Shown here in pieces: positions 50,348 through 60,140 of a stretch of DNA of 64,000 bases (position 1 is the first letter of the stretch; the number at the start of each line of letters is the position of its first letter). Where the stretch lies: positions 1 to 64,000 of the forward strand of contig NZ_CAKZOT010000047.1 in NCBI RefSeq assembly GCF_937138205.1, given 5' to 3'. The translations under genes were made by a program, and so were the position numbers. The stretch comes from an uncultured Rhodospira sp. Lineage in GTDB: Bacteria; Pseudomonadota; Alphaproteobacteria; Rhodospirillales; Rhodospirillaceae. Under the pieces are notes generated by a model, which ran no database searches, was not told the origin of the DNA, and was given only the letters and a program-made list of their open reading frames with translations.

Positions 50348-51811
50348 ATGACGCGGAAGATGATGCAGTTCACCCGCCTTGAGGGGCGGATGCCGGTGAA
50401 GCGCGACGCCGAGGCACGGCGTGGCGACTTCGAGGAAATCTATACCGGCTATGCGCCCGACGGGGCGTCTGACCAAGCCTCACGCTGCGAGCAGTGCGGC
50501 ATTCCGTTCTGCCAGGTGCACTGCCCGCTTCAGAACAATATTCCCGACTGGCTGTTGCTGACTGCCCAGGGCCGCCTGGAGGAAGCGTACGCCGTGTCCT
50601 CGGCGACCAACACGCTGCCCGAGATCTGCGGCCGCATCTGCCCGCAGGACCGCCTGTGCGAGGGCTCGTGCGTCCTGGAACAGTCGCGTCACGGTACCGT
50701 GACGATCGGCGCAGTCGAAAAATACATCACCGATACGGCCTGGGACAAGGGCTGGGTCCAGCCTGTGCGGCCGACGCAGGAACGCGCGCAGTCGGTGGGC
50801 ATCATCGGCGCCGGGCCGGCCGGCATGGGCGCGGCCGAGCAACTGCGCAAACTGGGCTATCAGGTCACGCTGTACGACCGCCACGACCGCGCCGGCGGGC
50901 TGCTGATCTACGGCATTCCCGGCTTCAAGCTGGAAAAGCACATCGTCGAGCGGCGCAGCCAGTGGCTGATCGACTCCGGCGTCGAGATCAAGGTGAACGT
51001 CGAGATCGGCCGCGACATGACGCTGGCCGATCTGCGCCAGCGCCACGACGCCGTTCTGGTCGCCACGGGCGTCTACAAGGCCCGCGCGCTGACCGTGCCG
51101 GGCGCCGGCCTGCCGGAGGTGCTGCCGGCTCTGACCTACCTGACGGCGTCCAACCGGCGCAGCCTGGGCGACGCCGTGGCCGACTACGACAGCGGCCTGC
51201 TGAACGCCGCCGGCAAGAAGGTGGTGGTCATCGGCGGCGGCGACACCGCCATGGATTGCGTGCGCACGGCCATCCGCCAGGGCGCCGAGTCCGTCAAGTG
51301 CCTCTACCGCCGCGACCGCGCCAACATGCCGGGCTCGCAGCGCGAGGTGGCCAACGCCATCGAGGAAGGCGTGGAGTTCGTCTGGCTGACCGCGCCCGAG
51401 GCCATCCTCGACCAGGACGGCCATGTCAGTGCCGTGCGCACGGTGCGCATGTACCTGGGTGTGCCCGACGCCACCGGCCGCCAGAGCCCGGTGCCGATCG
51501 AGGGCAGCCAGTTCGACGAGCCGGCCGACATGGTCATCTCCGCCCTTGGCTTCGAGCCGGAGGACCTGCCGACCCTGTTCGGCGAGCCCGGGTTGCCGGT
51601 GACCAAGTGGGGCACCGTCAAGGTGGACCCGCACAGCCTGATGAGTGAGATGGACGGCGTGTTCGCCGCCGGCGACATCGTGCGCGGTGCCTCGCTGGTG
51701 GTGTGGGCGGTGCGCGATGGCCGCGACGCCGCCGCCGGCATCCACGACTACATCCAGGCGAAGCTGGCCGCCGGTGGCGAGCCGCCGCAGGACATGGCCC
51801 TGGCCTCGTAA
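50348..51811 (+). CDS. gltD: Glutamate synthase small subunit
   Basis: 487 residues. N-terminal 4Fe-4S cysteine clusters (CEQCGIPFCQVHC and CGRICPQDRLCEGSC), FAD-binding GAGPAGMGAAEQL, and NADPH-binding IGGGDTAMDCVRTA. It feeds electrons from NADPH to GltB for glutamate synthesis from glutamine and 2-oxoglutarate. AGGAGGG precedes the start at 50348; longer frames are rejected. It lies upstream of gltB, the order found in Azospirillum. Confidence 0.94.
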   Translation: MTRKMMQFTRLEGRMPVKRDAEARRGDFEEIYTGYAPDGASDQASRCEQCGIPFCQVHCPLQNNIPDWLLLTAQGRLEEAYAVSSATNTLPEICGRICPQDRLCEGSCVLEQSRHGTVTIGAVEKYITDTAWDKGWVQPVRPTQERAQSVGIIGAGPAGMGAAEQLRKLGYQVTLYDRHDRAGGLLIYGIPGFKLEKHIVERRSQWLIDSGVEIKVNVEIGRDMTLADLRQRHDAVLVATGVYKARALTVPGAGLPEVLPALTYLTASNRRSLGDAVADYDSGLLNAAGKKVVVIGGGDTAMDCVRTAIRQGAESVKCLYRRDRANMPGSQREVANAIEEGVEFVWLTAPEAILDQDGHVSAVRTVRMYLGVPDATGRQSPVPIEGSQFDEPADMVISALGFEPEDLPTLFGEPGLPVTKWGTVKVDPHSLMSEMDGVFAAGDIVRGASLVVWAVRDGRDAAAGIHDYIQAKLAAGGEPPQDMALAS

Positions 51812-51854
51812 GGCCGGCGCCGCAGGACCTAACACCACGAATTGGAAGACACAT

Positions 51855-51976
51855 GTCATTGCGAGCCGCCATCACACGATGGCGGCGACGCAATCCAGAG
51901 CGGATGAAACGTCTTTCTGCTCTGGATTGCCCCAGTCCCAGTGGGTTTTTGGGGGCGTGTCGCGCCTCGCAATGAC
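51855..51976. repeat. attgcgag palindromic repeat, simple copy in the gltD-gltB gap
   Basis: GTCATTGCGAG (51855-51865) and CTCGCAATGAC (51966-51976) are complementary, with inner GCAATCCAGAGC and GCTCTGGATTGC arms and a gccgccat/atggcggc hairpin. It occupies most of the 211-bp gap between gltD and gltB, which probably form one operon. Confidence 0.85.
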
Positions 51977-52022
51977 GGCCGCCCGAAGACCGCGCGGCCC
52001 CGACCCCAGAAGGAGTCCGGCC

Positions 52023-55000
52023 ATGACCGAGACGTTCAACACCCCTGGCGCCGACTCCGGTGCCCGCTTCGTGGCCGACTGGCGCGCCAACGCTGCGCGC
52101 CTGGAACAGGCCGGGGCCTACAGCCCGGCCGACGAGCATGACGCCTGCGGCGTCGGCTTGGTCGCCTCCATCAACGGCACGCCGCGCCGCGACGTGGTCG
52201 TGGCCGGCATCGAGGCCCTGAAGGTGCTGTTCCACCGGGGCGCCGTGGACGCCGACGGCAAGACCGGCGACGGCGCCGGCATCCACGTCGAGATCCCGCA
52301 GGCGTTCTTCAAGGAGCACATCGCCGCCACCGGTCACGTCCCGAGCGAGGGCCGCCTCGCCGTCGGCATGGTCTTCCTGCCCAAGGCGGACCTGGTGGCG
52401 CAGGAGGAATGCCGCTGCATCGTCGAGACGGAAATCCTCGCCGCCGGCTACACGATCTATGGCTGGCGTCAGGTGCCCGTTGACGTCTCGGTCATCGGCG
52501 AGAAGGCCAACGCCACCCGGCCCGAGATCGAGCAGATCATGATCTGCAACCCCAAGGGCGTCGACGACGAGCGGTTCGAGATCGACCTGTACGTGGTGCG
52601 CCGGCGCATCGAGAAGAAGATCCACGCGGCCGGCATCCAGGATTTCTACATCTGCTCGCTGTCCTGCCGCTCGATCATCTACAAGGGCCTGTTCCTGGCC
52701 GAACAGCTCACCAGTTTCTATCCCGACCTGCTGGACGACCGGTTCGAGTCCAGCTTCGCCATCTATCACCAGCGCTACTCCACCAACACCTTCCCCACCT
52801 GGTGGCTGGCGCAGCCGTTCCGGATGCTCGCCCACAACGGCGAGATCAACACCCTGACCGGCAACGTCAACTGGATGAAGGCGCACGAAACGCGCATGTC
52901 ATCGCCGCTGCTGGGCGCGGCCATCGAGGACCTGAAGCCGCTGGTGCGCGTGGGCAGCTCCGACAGCGCCGGGCTTGACGCCGTGTTCGAGCTGCTGTGC
53001 CGGGCCGGCCGCGAGGCCCCCATGGTCAAGGCCATGATGATCCCGCAAAGCCTGACCCAGGACAGCACGCTGCCGGAGCCGCACGGCGATCTGGTTTCCT
53101 ATTGCAACTGCGTCATCGAACCGTGGGACGGCCCGGCCGCCATCTGCGCCACCGACGGCCGCTGGGTGGTCGCCGGCATGGACCGTAATGGCCTGCGACC
53201 GATGCGCTACAGCGTCACCCGTGATGGGCTGCTGGTGGTCGGCTCGGAAACCGGCATGGTGCGCGTGCCCGAGTCCGACATCGTGCGCAAGGGCCGGGTC
53301 GGACCCGGTGGCATGATTGCCGTCGACCTACGCGAGGGCGTCTTCTACGAGGATCGGGAGATCAAGGACCGGCTGGCCGCCCGCCAGGCGTTCGGGGACT
53401 GGGTCAAGCGCATCACCAAGCTGGACAGCCTGATCACCGGCGACCAGGACGAACCCTCGGGCTTGGCGCCGGAGGCCCTGCGCCGTGCCCAGGTCGCCTT
53501 CGGCCAGAGCATGGAGGACATGGAACTCCTGCTCCAGCCCATGGTCACGGACGCCAAGGAAGCCACCGGCTCCATGGGCGACGACACGCCGCTGGCCGTG
53601 CTGTCGGATCACTACCGGGGCCTGCACCAGTTCTTCCGCCAGAATTTCAGCCAGGTCACCAACCCGCCCATCGACCCCCTGCGCGAGACGCGGGTGATGA
53701 GCCTGCGCACGCGCCTGGGCAACCTGGGCAACATCCTCGACGAGTCGCCCGAGCAGTGCGAGGTCTTGCAACTTGAGAGCCCGGTGCTGACCACCGCCGA
53801 GTTCGAGGCCATGCGCCGCTACATGGGTGAGACGGCGGCGGAGATCGACTGCACGTTCGACCCGCGCGGCGGCGAGCACGCCCTGCGTCAGGCCCTGCAC
53901 CGCATCCGCCAGGAAGCCGAGGACGCCGTGCGCGGTGGGCGCACCCACGTGATCCTGTCCGACCAGGCCATGGGGCCGGACCGGGCGGCGCTGCCGATGA
54001 TTCTGGCCGCCGGCGCGGTGCACACACACTTGGTGCGCCAGCGTCTGCGCACGTTCACGTCGGTCAACGTGCGTTCGGCCGAGTGTCTGGACACCCATTA
54101 CTTCGCCGTGCTGATCGGCGTTGGTGCCACCACCGTCAACCCGTGGCTGGCGCAGGAAAGCATCGCCGACCGGCACCGGCGCGGCCTGCTGGGCGACTTG
54201 ACGCTGGATCAGGCCATGGCCCGCTACAAGAAGGCGGTCAACGACGGCCTGCTGAAGATCATGTCCAAGATGGGCATCTCGGTGCTCAGCAGCTATCGGG
54301 GCGGTCACTGCTTCGAGGCCATCGGCCTGTCGCGTTCGCTGGTGGCCGAGTTCTTCACCAGCATGACGTCGCGCATCTCCGGCATCGGCCTGCCGGGCAT
54401 CCAGAAGAAGGTGCTGGAGCAGCACGCCCGGGCGTTTGATCCGGCCGTGGTGACACTGCCGGTGGGCGGGTTCTACCGCTACCGGCGCGGCGGCGAGGCG
54501 CACCAGTACGACGGCCGCCTGATCCACATGCTGCAGGAGGCGGTGGGCACCGACAGCTACCAGACCTATCGGCGCTACACCAAGGGCCTGTACCGGATGG
54601 CACCGGTCAACATCCGCGACCTGCTCGACTTCAAGCAGGTCAGCAGCCCGGTCAATATGGATGAGGTGGAGAGCATCAACTCCATCCGCCGGCGCTTCGT
54701 CACCCCGGCCATGTCGCTCGGCGCCCTGTCGCCGGAGGCGCACGGCACGCTCAACATCGCCATGAACCGCATCGGTGCCAAGTCCGACAGCGGCGAGGGC
54801 GGTGAGGACCCCGTGCGCTACAAGCCGCGCCCCAACGGCGACAACATGAACTCGGCCATCAAGCAGGTGGCCTCGGGCCGTTTCGGCGTGACCGCCGAGT
54901 ACCTCAACCAGTGCCGCGAGATCGAGATCAAGGTCGCCCAGGGTGCCAAGCCCGGCGAAGGCGGCCAGTTGCCCGGCTTCAAGGTGACGGTGGAGATCGC

Positions 55001-56600
55001 CAAGCTGCGGCACTCGACGCCGGGCGTGACGCTGATCAGCCCGCCGCCGCACCACGACATCTATTCCATCGAGGATCTGGCGCAGCTTATCTACGACCTG
55101 AAACAGATCAATCCGTCGGCCAGGGTCACGGTGAAGCTGACCAGCCGCACCGGCATCGGCACCATCGCCGCCGGCGTGGCCAAGGCCAACGCCGACGTGA
55201 TCCTGGTGTCCGGCCACAACGGCGGCACCGGCGCCAGCCCGCAGACCTCCATCAAGTACGCCGGCCTGCCGTGGGAGATGGGCCTGTCCGAGGTGCACCA
55301 GGTGCTGACCCTGAACCGGCTGCGCCACCGTGTCCTGCTGCGCACCGACGGGGGCATCAAGACCGGCCGCGACGTGGTCATCGCCGCCATGCTGGGTGCC
55401 GAGGAGTTCGGTGTCGGCACCACGGCGTTGATCGCCATGGGCTGCATCATGGTGCGCCAGTGCCACACCAACACCTGCCCGGTGGGCGTGTGCACGCAGG
55501 ACAAGGCCATGCGCGAGAAGTTCACCGGCACGGCCGAGAAGGTGGTCAACCTGTTCACCTTCATGGCCGAGGAAATCCGGGAAATCCTGGCCTCGCTCGG
55601 CCTGCGGTCGCTGAACGAGGCGATCGGCCGCACCGACCTGCTGCACCAGATCAGCCGCGGCTCGGCGCACCTGGACGACCTGGATCTCAATGCCATCCTG
55701 GCCCACCCGGACAGCGGCGGCCTGCCCGTGCACTGCGCGATCGAAGGCCGCAACGAGGTGCCGGAGACCCTTGACGCGCAGATGATCAAGGATGCCCACA
55801 ATACCCTTGAAGACGGCGAGAAAATGCAGCTCACCTATACGGTGCGCAACACGCATCGCGCCGTCGGCACCATGCTGTCGCACAAGATCGTCACCAAGTA
55901 CGGCGAGCGCGGCCTGCAACCGGGCCACATCACCGTGCGCCTGCGCGGCTCGGCCGGGCAGTCGCTGGGGGCCTTCGCCGTGCAGGGCCTGAAGCTGGAG
56001 GTGTTCGGCGACGCCAACGACTACGTGGGCAAGGGGCTGTCCGGCGGCACCATCGTGGTGCGCCCAGCGGTGTCCAGCCCCCTGGCCTCGCACGAGAACA
56101 CGATCATCGGCAACACCGTGCTGTACGGCGCCACCGGCGGCAAGCTTTTCGCCGCCGGTCAGGCGGCCGAGCGGTTCGCGGTGCGCAACTCCGGCGCCCA
56201 GGTGGTGGTCGAGGGCTGCGGCTCCAACGGGTGCGAGTACATGACCAACGGCGTCGTCGTGATCCTGGGCGAGATCGGCGCCAACTTCGCCGCCGGCATG
56301 TCGGGCGGCATGGCCTTCATCCACGACCCCGAAGGCCTGTTGCCGCAGCGCATCAACCCAGACTACGTCATCTGGCAGCGCATCCAGGTGGACCACTACG
56401 CCGACCTGCTGAAGGGGCTGGTCGAGGAACACGTGGCCGAGACCCAGTCCCGCTTCGCCCAGCGGCTGCTGGTCAACTGGGAACGCGAGATCGGCCAGTT
56501 CTGGCAGATCGTGCCGAAGGAGATGCTGGACAAGCTGGAGGTGCCGGTCACGCCGCCAGGGGTCGAGCCCGGCGCCGCCGCCGGCCAGGCGGCAGAGTAG
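52023..56600 (+). CDS. gltB: Glutamate synthase large subunit
   Basis: 1525 residues. The amidotransferase nucleophile is Cys42 in EHDACGVGL; the preceding 41 residues are likely a cleaved propeptide. The FMN/2-oxoglutarate synthase region has LSGHNGGTGASPQTSIKYAG, and the 3Fe-4S ligands are in IMVRQCHTNTCPVGVC. The C-terminal beta-helix GXGXG-type domain (GGTIVVRPA, NTVLYGATGG) is complete. The ATG at 52023 has AAGGAG upstream. Azospirillum enzyme is of the same size. Confidence 0.95.
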   Translation: MTETFNTPGADSGARFVADWRANAARLEQAGAYSPADEHDACGVGLVASINGTPRRDVVVAGIEALKVLFHRGAVDADGKTGDGAGIHVEIPQAFFKEHIAATGHVPSEGRLAVGMVFLPKADLVAQEECRCIVETEILAAGYTIYGWRQVPVDVSVIGEKANATRPEIEQIMICNPKGVDDERFEIDLYVVRRRIEKKIHAAGIQDFYICSLSCRSIIYKGLFLAEQLTSFYPDLLDDRFESSFAIYHQRYSTNTFPTWWLAQPFRMLAHNGEINTLTGNVNWMKAHETRMSSPLLGAAIEDLKPLVRVGSSDSAGLDAVFELLCRAGREAPMVKAMMIPQSLTQDSTLPEPHGDLVSYCNCVIEPWDGPAAICATDGRWVVAGMDRNGLRPMRYSVTRDGLLVVGSETGMVRVPESDIVRKGRVGPGGMIAVDLREGVFYEDREIKDRLAARQAFGDWVKRITKLDSLITGDQDEPSGLAPEALRRAQVAFGQSMEDMELLLQPMVTDAKEATGSMGDDTPLAVLSDHYRGLHQFFRQNFSQVTNPPIDPLRETRVMSLRTRLGNLGNILDESPEQCEVLQLESPVLTTAEFEAMRRYMGETAAEIDCTFDPRGGEHALRQALHRIRQEAEDAVRGGRTHVILSDQAMGPDRAALPMILAAGAVHTHLVRQRLRTFTSVNVRSAECLDTHYFAVLIGVGATTVNPWLAQESIADRHRRGLLGDLTLDQAMARYKKAVNDGLLKIMSKMGISVLSSYRGGHCFEAIGLSRSLVAEFFTSMTSRISGIGLPGIQKKVLEQHARAFDPAVVTLPVGGFYRYRRGGEAHQYDGRLIHMLQEAVGTDSYQTYRRYTKGLYRMAPVNIRDLLDFKQVSSPVNMDEVESINSIRRRFVTPAMSLGALSPEAHGTLNIAMNRIGAKSDSGEGGEDPVRYKPRPNGDNMNSAIKQVASGRFGVTAEYLNQCREIEIKVAQGAKPGEGGQLPGFKVTVEIAKLRHSTPGVTLISPPPHHDIYSIEDLAQLIYDLKQINPSARVTVKLTSRTGIGTIAAGVAKANADVILVSGHNGGTGASPQTSIKYAGLPWEMGLSEVHQVLTLNRLRHRVLLRTDGGIKTGRDVVIAAMLGAEEFGVGTTALIAMGCIMVRQCHTNTCPVGVCTQDKAMREKFTGTAEKVVNLFTFMAEEIREILASLGLRSLNEAIGRTDLLHQISRGSAHLDDLDLNAILAHPDSGGLPVHCAIEGRNEVPETLDAQMIKDAHNTLEDGEKMQLTYTVRNTHRAVGTMLSHKIVTKYGERGLQPGHITVRLRGSAGQSLGAFAVQGLKLEVFGDANDYVGKGLSGGTIVVRPAVSSPLASHENTIIGNTVLYGATGGKLFAAGQAAERFAVRNSGAQVVVEGCGSNGCEYMTNGVVVILGEIGANFAAGMSGGMAFIHDPEGLLPQRINPDYVIWQRIQVDHYADLLKGLVEEHVAETQSRFAQRLLVNWEREIGQFWQIVPKEMLDKLEVPVTPPGVEPGAAAGQAAE

Positions 56601-56734
56601 GGGGAGAGGCTCCGACCGTCATACGCTGTCCGCTTGATCCAGTCATGTCGGCCGGGTCGGCGGAATGGCCCCAGTGTCATCGGTGGACGCAGCCTGACCG
56701 GTCACGTTTCTTGGGAAACGGCCAGATTGTGGAG

Positions 56735-56762
56735 AGGCCCATGGTCGAAAGACCATGGGCCT
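56735..56762. other. Perfect 12-bp hairpin with GAAA tetraloop
   Basis: AGGCCCATGGTC-GAAA-GACCATGGGCCT lies 134 bases after gltB and about 60 bases before the next ATG. No T-run follows on either strand, so a simple terminator is uncertain; a structured leader or processed end is possible. Confidence 0.6.
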
Positions 56763-56821
56763 GTGCGTGAGCGCATCCGACGCGCTTCGCATGGGACAGG
56801 ACCCCAAGGAGAGGGCCGGAT

Positions 56822-57079
56822 ATGGCGACCGTGTTCTACGCGCTGTTCTGTGGCCTTTGTGGCCTGGGTGTGCTGGGGGCCGTGCTGGTCGGCCCGATGG
56901 ACGTGGCCGGCCTGCGAGAGCTGGGCCTGCCTGACGCGACGCGGACGGGGCTCGCCGTCGTCGTATTGGCCGTCTGTGTGATCCTGGGCGCGTTCTTCGC
57001 CGCACAGGCGCGGATCATCCAGCTGCTGGAAAAGAGCCGGGACCGCGAGCGTTCGAACGCGGCCAACGATCATGTTTGA
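56822..57079 (+). CDS. Small two-helix membrane protein, unknown
   Basis: 85 residues from ATG 56822, preceded by AAGGAGAGG. Helix 1 is TVFYALFCGLCGLGVLGAVLVG, helix 2 TGLAVVVLAVCVILGAFFAAQ, and the tail is a charged helix (LLEKSRDRERSNAA). I do not recognise a family. Good ribosome site and codon pattern support a real gene. Confidence 0.65.
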   Translation: MATVFYALFCGLCGLGVLGAVLVGPMDVAGLRELGLPDATRTGLAVVVLAVCVILGAFFAAQARIIQLLEKSRDRERSNAANDHV

Positions 57080-57254
57080 CGGGTCCTGTGGGAACGTCCT
57101 CTAGGGGCACCGCGTTGGTGGGATGGTGAGAGAGGGCGTCCGGACCGGGTTCGGTAGCTCCTCAAGAGGTCACGCGCCCGAGCGGGGCGGGATCTCAAGC
57201 GGCCGGGCAACCGGCGCCCTGCATCCCGAACGTGAGCCGAAAAGGAGGCCAGCA

Positions 57255-57446
57255 ATGAACAAGGACGAGTTGAAAGGCAACTGGAACCAGCTCAAGGGCA
57301 ATGTCCGCAAGCAGTGGGGCAAGCTCACGGACAGCGATGTCGAAGAAGCGAGCGGTGACCGAGACATTCTGGTCGGCAAGCTCCAGGAACGCTACGGCAT
57401 TGCCAAGGCAGAAGCCGAAAAGCAGGTCGACAGCCTCCGCGCCTAA
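57255..57446 (+). CDS. CsbD-family stress protein
   Basis: 63 residues: NKDELKGNWNQLKGNVRKQWGKLTD, then GDRDILVGKLQERYGIAKAEAEKQV, the CsbD pattern. AAAGGAGG precedes the ATG. Members are small hydrophilic general-stress proteins of unknown mechanism. Followed by a hairpin. Confidence 0.88.
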   Translation: MNKDELKGNWNQLKGNVRKQWGKLTDSDVEEASGDRDILVGKLQERYGIAKAEAEKQVDSLRA

Positions 57447-57476
57447 ATAACAGCGGCGGATGACACACATAGAGCG

Positions 57477-57503
57477 TCGGGCGGGAGGAACCCTCCCGCC
57501 CGA
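57477..57503. terminator. Hairpin between csbD-like gene and CBS gene
   Basis: Stem TCGGGCGGGA with TCCCGCCCGA (57477-57486 and 57494-57503), 7-nt loop, between convergent genes. No T-run. Confidence 0.65.
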
Positions 57504-57533
57504 CAGGCTCGGTCGAAGGACCCGAGGTGCGGC

Positions 57534-57956
57534 TCAGGCCCGGTTCTCGCGCGTCGGCACGGAAATGCCCTCGATCGCCGAGTGCTCGACGCCGGCGCGA
57601 ACAAGGTCCGCCACCGCGACGATGCCGACCAGCCGCTTGTCGCGGTTCAGCACCGGCAGGCGACGCACCTTGTGCTCGGCCATCACGTCGGCGGCGCGCT
57701 GCGCGTCCTCGTCCTCGAAGCAGTAGTACACGCGCTCGGACAGGACGTCGCGAACCGTGCAGTCGCCGGGGCCTTTACTGCCAGCGACACCGCGCACGGT
57801 GATGTCGCGGTCGGTCACCATGCCGACGAGACGGTCGTTCTCGCCGACGGGCAGCCCGCCGACATCCTCGTCGCGCATCCGGATGGCGGCATCGCGGATG
57901 GTCATGGTCGGATCGACCACATCCACGCTGGGCGTCATGATGTCCTGAATGGTCAT
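57534..57956 (-). CDS. CBS-pair protein
   Basis: 140 residues with two CBS motifs only (MTIQDIMTPSVDVVDPTMTIRDAAIRM, then TVRDVLSERVYYCFEDEDAQRAADVMAEHKVRRLPVL). Such pairs bind adenosyl nucleotides; partner unknown. It is convergent with the CsbD gene. Confidence 0.87.
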   Translation of the reverse strand: MTIQDIMTPSVDVVDPTMTIRDAAIRMRDEDVGGLPVGENDRLVGMVTDRDITVRGVAGSKGPGDCTVRDVLSERVYYCFEDEDAQRAADVMAEHKVRRLPVLNRDKRLVGIVAVADLVRAGVEHSAIEGISVPTRENRA

Positions 57957-58315
57957 GTCGGTCTCCCTTCGCTTTGATCTGCTGGTGAGGCACCTTCGGA
58001 ACAGGTCGCCTCCGCAGCTGCGATAGCCGCTCGTAACTCAACGCGCGCCGGCGCGGCGTGTTCCGTTCCGAGACCGGCCAAGTGGACATTTCTTCAGTCG
58101 GGTTTTGGTCGGACGCTCGCGTCGGACGGCCGCCGCCGCGCCAAGCCCCCCTCGCCCTGCTCAGTCATTTCCACTATAATGATCGGGTTTGGTTTGTCGG
58201 CGACTGACCAAGCGAGGGGGCTGGGCGCAAGGGGGGCGCGCCAGCCGGGGTCCAGAACACCGTGACCCAGCGCACCGACAAGACCATCCATCGTGCCCCT
58301 GACACGGGACCAGAC
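57957..58315. promoter_or_regulatory. Region between CBS gene and PAS gene
   Basis: No gene recognised. It holds the palindrome cgcgccggcgcg (near 58043-58056) and a TATAAT word at 58175-58180 in an AT-rich patch, a possible -10 for the PAS-MCP operon, though without a fitting -35. Confidence 0.4.
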
Positions 58316-58861
58316 ATGGCTGAGCAAAGATCGGTTCATTTGACGGGCAATGAACGAACGTTTTCCGAGAATTCCTTCCTCGTAAGTAAGACGGACATCA
58401 AGGGCCGCATCACCTACGTTAATCGCGTCTTTATTGATGTGTCCGGATACACAGAGAAAGAACTGTTGGGTCGTCCCCACAACCTGATCCGGCATCCGCA
58501 TATGCCGCGCTGCGTCTTCAAGCTCTTTTGGGAGACCATCGCCTCCGGCCAGGAAATGTTCGCCTATATCGTCAACCGCTGCAAAAACGGTGACCATTAC
58601 TGGGTGTTTGCCCACGTCACGCCATCGTTCGATTCGAATGGAAACGTTTGCGGCTATCACTCGAACCGCCGGGTGTCGGATCGCTCGGTCGTTCAGACCG
58701 TCATCACACCGCTGTACAAGACCCTGCGCGAGGAAGAGGCGCGGCACGCCTCCAGCAAGGACGGCATGGCGGCGGCCGGGGCTCTGCTGCAGGACCATGT
58801 CCGCAAAAAAGGGATGAGTTATGAACAATATGTCCTCGCTCTCGGCCATCCCGCTTCTTAA
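58316..58861 (+). CDS. PAS-domain sensor, Aer-like
   Basis: 181 residues. A single PAS domain with the Aer-type sequence: [21 protein letters not shown], then [39 protein letters not shown] and GYHSNRR. In Aer this fold binds FAD. Start at 58316 is chosen; a GTG at 58262 is possible. Its end overlaps the MCP gene by 41 bases, so it should be co-translated with a chemoreceptor. Confidence 0.82.
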   Translation: MAEQRSVHLTGNERTFSENSFLVSKTDIKGRITYVNRVFIDVSGYTEKELLGRPHNLIRHPHMPRCVFKLFWETIASGQEMFAYIVNRCKNGDHYWVFAHVTPSFDSNGNVCGYHSNRRVSDRSVVQTVITPLYKTLREEEARHASSKDGMAAAGALLQDHVRKKGMSYEQYVLALGHPAS

Positions 58862-60140
58862 CGGCGCGGCCCTGGTTCTGGTGCTGGGCGCGGTCGTCGC
58901 TCTGCTGCTGGGCGCGCCGGTCGCCGTGACGGCGGTGCTTCTGGTGCTGGCCGGCGCTGCCGTGGGGGGCGGGCTGGTCCTCGCCCGCCGGGCCGGCGCG
59001 GCGGTCTCCAATGCCACCCGCGTCTGCCAGCGCCTGGCCGACGGCGACTTCGAAGCCCGTATCACCGGCATTCACGAGCGCGGGGACCTGGGCGAGATGC
59101 TGTGGGCGATCAACGAAATGACCGACCACATGGACGCGTTCGCCCGGGAAAGCATCGCCTCCATGCAGTACATCTCCAAGAACCTGTACTTCCGCCGCAT
59201 CATCAACACGGGGATGCGCGGAATGCTGCTGAACGGCAGCCGCGTCATCAACACCGCCACCGAGCGCGTGGCCCAGAACACCACCGGCTTCGGCCGCGTG
59301 GCCGACGACTTCAACGCCTCGCTGAACGCCGTCATGACCGACATCGGCCACTCGGTGGAGACGCTGGAAAGCATGGCCCGCGACATGGAAACGGTCGTCA
59401 CCGGCTCGCGCGGCGACGCCGACACGGCGGCTCATGTCTCGCAACAGACGTCGGCCAACGTGCAGGTGATCTCCGATGCCGCCGAGGAGATGGCGAGTTC
59501 GATCGCCGAGATCGCCCGCCAAGTCAGCCGCACGACCGACGTCGCCGGCCAGGCCAAGGACGCCACCAACACGGCGCGCGAGACGGTGGGCGAGCTTGTC
59601 ACCTACGCCAACAAGATCGGCGAGTTCGTGGAAATGATCGAGACCATCGCCGAGCAGACGAACCTGCTGGCCCTGAACGCGACGATCGAGGCCGCGCGCG
59701 CTGGCGAGGCGGGCAAGGGCTTCACCGTCGTCGCCTCCGAGGTCAAGATGCTGGCGGGCCAGACGGCCGGCGCCACCGAGGATATCGCCCGTCAGGTCGC
59801 CTCCATCCAGGCCGCCACCGACAAGGCCGCCGAGGTGTTCCAGAGCATCGTCGGCGTGATCGACGAGATCAACGAGTCGGCCACCGTCGTCGCCGCCGCG
59901 ATCGAGGAACAAAGCGCCGCCTCGCGCGAGATCGCCGACAACGCCAATCGCGCCCACAACGGCACCGAGGACGTGGCCAGCCACGTCAACACGATCAGCG
60001 AGAACGTCTCGCGGATCAGCCAGGCGACCGATCAGGTCATGACGGTGACCGGGGATCTGTCCGCGCAGTCGAAAATGAAGGTGCAGGAGGTCCTCAAGAA
60101 GATGGACACGTTCATGGCCGAACTGCGCAAGATCGCCTGA
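58821..60140 (+). CDS. Methyl-accepting chemotaxis protein without a sensor domain
   Basis: 439 residues. Two adjacent hydrophobic helices near the N-terminus ([19 protein letters not shown] and [21 protein letters not shown]), a HAMP-like stretch, and a long signalling helix with the conserved hairpin tip around [21 protein letters not shown]. No periplasmic sensor exists, so input must come from the PAS protein encoded just upstream with a 41-base overlap. Together they look like a split Aer receptor. The start at 58821 or 58830 is uncertain. Confidence 0.88.
   Translation: MNNMSSLSAIPLLNGAALVLVLGAVVALLLGAPVAVTAVLLVLAGAAVGGGLVLARRAGAAVSNATRVCQRLADGDFEARITGIHERGDLGEMLWAINEMTDHMDAFARESIASMQYISKNLYFRRIINTGMRGMLLNGSRVINTATERVAQNTTGFGRVADDFNASLNAVMTDIGHSVETLESMARDMETVVTGSRGDADTAAHVSQQTSANVQVISDAAEEMASSIAEIARQVSRTTDVAGQAKDATNTARETVGELVTYANKIGEFVEMIETIAEQTNLLALNATIEAARAGEAGKGFTVVASEVKMLAGQTAGATEDIARQVASIQAATDKAAEVFQSIVGVIDEINESATVVAAAIEEQSAASREIADNANRAHNGTEDVASHVNTISENVSRISQATDQVMTVTGDLSAQSKMKVQEVLKKMDTFMAELRKIA

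Noticed and set aside
53328-56432. 1034-residue minus-strand frame opposite gltB
   Set aside because: Shadow frame over an intact gltB gene.
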